From Solirubrobacteraceae bacterium (GTDB lineage Bacteria > Actinomycetota > Thermoleophilia > Solirubrobacterales > Solirubrobacteraceae), in NCBI GenBank assembly GCA_025455895.1, contig JALOLQ010000080.1, forward strand, positions 1 to 6,824: a stretch of DNA of 6,824 nucleotides, in the 5' to 3' direction. Both the position numbers and the translations under genes were made by a program. Positions 5,804 to 6,824 of the stretch are shown piece by piece. Numbering within the stretch: the first letter of the stretch is position 1; each line of letters opens with the position of its first letter. A model generated the notes under the pieces. The model ran no database searches. It had not been told where the DNA came from and worked only from the letters and a program-made list of their open reading frames with translations.

Positions 5804-5814
5804 GAGCGGTGTCC

Positions 5815-6824
5815 TCAGTGCCCGAACCGCACATCCGGGAGCACCCGGTCGAGCGCCTTCGGCAGCCACCAGGCCTTCGCCCCGAGCACCCGCAGGATCA
5901 CCGGCATCAGCACGAGCTGGACGACGATCGCGTTGAGGAACGTCGCGACGCCGAGGATGATCCCCATCTCCTTCGGCGGCAGCGGGCCGCTGAGGGCGAA
6001 GGTGAAGAACACCGCGACCATCACGGCGCCGGCGGCGAAGATCACGCGCCCGGAGTGCGCGAGCCCGCCGACCATCGCCTCCTTGGCATCGTGCGAGCGG
6101 TCCCAGTGCTCCTTGGCGGAGCTGAGCAGGAACACCGTGTAGTCCAGCGAGATCGCGAAGATCATCGCGAAGAAGAACACGGGGCCCCAGGCGTTCAGGA
6201 AGCCCTGCGACTCGAAGCCGAGCAGCCCGGCGAGGTTGCCGTCCTGGAAGACGAGCTTCGCCACGCCGAACGCGGCGCCGGTGGAGAGCAGGTTCATGAG
6301 CAGCGCGGCCATCGCGATCAGCGGCGCCTGGAGCGCGAGCAGCAGCAGCGCGAAGCTCAGCACGAGCACGACGCCGATCACCAGCGGGGTCTTGGCCCCC
6401 AGCAGGTTCTCGAGGTCGTGGTTCTCGGCCACCGCGCCGCCCACGAGCGCCCCCACCGGGAGCGTGTCGCGCAGGCGGTCGATCGTGGCGCCGATCGCCG
6501 GATCGGACGGATCCTGCTTCGGCACGGCCTGGACGAGCACGCTGTCACCCGAGCCCGGCATCGCGGGCATGACGCGGGCGATGCCCTCGTCCTGCTGCGC
6601 GAGCTGCTGGACCTCGGCGGCGTCCCGCTTCGGCGCGACGATCTGCAGCGTTCCCGGAGCGCCCTCGCCGAAGGCCTCCTGGACCTGCGTGTAGCCGATC
6701 CGCGAGCCGTCGTCCTCGGGGACGACCTTGATCGACGGCATGCCCGTGTCGAGCTGGAACATCGGGATCGTGAGCGCGACGAGCAGCGCGAAGGCGCCGA
6801 TGCCGAACAGCGCCGGCCGGCGCC
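5815..6824 (-). CDS. MMPL-family RND transporter, C-terminal half (5' truncated by window edge)
   Basis: 335 residues are visible up to the stop (TGA, 5817-5815); the frame is open to the right edge with no stop, so the start lies outside. The layout is that of the second half of an MmpL/RND protein. One membrane helix (ALFGIGAFALLVALTIPMF) is followed by an extracytoplasmic porter domain of about 110 residues beginning FQLDTGMPSIKVVPEDDGS. Five more helices follow, and the end WWLPKALDRVLP is typical of the family. ISLDYTVFLLSSAKEHW carries the Asp-Tyr pair (encoded 6147-6139) that forms the proton relay in TM10 of MmpL proteins. The family exports lipids, siderophores or hydrophobic compounds using the proton gradient; the substrate here is unknown. 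In the last helix LNAIVVQLVLMP has Asn and Gln where many relatives have Asp and Arg (the DA-x-x-VR pattern). It lies upstream of osmC on the same strand, but the repeat between them makes a simple operon uncertain. Confidence 0.93.
   Translation of the reverse strand, partial: RRPALFGIGAFALLVALTIPMFQLDTGMPSIKVVPEDDGSRIGYTQVQEAFGEGAPGTLQIVAPKRDAAEVQQLAQQDEGIARVMPAMPGSGDSVLVQAVPKQDPSDPAIGATIDRLRDTLPVGALVGGAVAENHDLENLLGAKTPLVIGVVLVLSFALLLLALQAPLIAMAALLMNLLSTGAAFGVAKLVFQDGNLAGLLGFESQGFLNAWGPVFFFAMIFAISLDYTVFLLSSAKEHWDRSHDAKEAMVGGLAHSGRVIFAAGAVMVAVFFTFALSGPLPPKEMGIILGVATFLNAIVVQLVLMPVILRVLGAKAWWLPKALDRVLPDVRFGH

Noticed and set aside
1..6824. Transfer RNA, ribosomal RNA, insertion sequence, phage or defence genes
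   Set aside because: None was seen on either strand; all large coding regions are metabolic, stress or transport genes with uniform composition.

Overview
The window is very GC-rich, has almost no non-coding space, uses GTG starts and stop/start overlaps, and reads like a high-GC actinobacterium. Protein style (Ala/Arg/Asp-rich, stand-alone proline dehydrogenase plus RocA-type P5C dehydrogenase, MMPL transporter, CWTGTG-type RpiB homologue) fits a soil actinobacterium. My best guess is Thermoleophilia/Solirubrobacterales, but that is an inference from style, not a database result. Nothing in the gene content is clearly mobile or defence-related.

Left part (1-1566, + strand): the C-terminal third of a phosphomannomutase/phosphoglucomutase runs in from the left edge. 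It overlaps by 4 bp (GTGA) a complete metallo-beta-lactamase-fold hydrolase with a C-terminal winged-helix-like tail. The hydrolase stop codon (1564-1566) directly abuts the stop codon of the next, convergent gene (1567-1569), with no base between them.

Middle part (1567-4985): a small RpiB/LacA/LacB-family sugar-phosphate isomerase homologue on the - strand is divergent from a proline catabolism operon on the + strand. The operon has proline dehydrogenase followed by L-glutamate-gamma-semialdehyde (P5C) dehydrogenase, overlapping at ATGA, and together they convert proline to glutamate. The 51-bp divergent gap carries two mirror-image GGGTAGTNT motifs. Each lies so that its TANNNT hexamer ends exactly 7 nt before the start codon, which suggests two leaderless divergent transcripts.

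Right part (4986-6824): a 232-bp intergenic region rich in hairpins, then an OsmC/Ohr-family protein and the C-terminal half of an MMPL-family RND transporter, both on the - strand. The OsmC gene is bracketed by two direct copies (5002-5063 and 5741-5803) of a roughly 62-nt element. The two outer blocks of the element are nearly identical between copies (16/18 and 20/22 positions), but its central stem-loop has unrelated sequence that is still self-complementary. This 'conserved flanks, replaced but still paired stem' pattern is the most interesting signal in the window. On the - strand one copy forms most of the 5' leader of osmC and contains its Shine-Dalgarno sequence; the other lies downstream of osmC, beside a 15-bp perfect hairpin.
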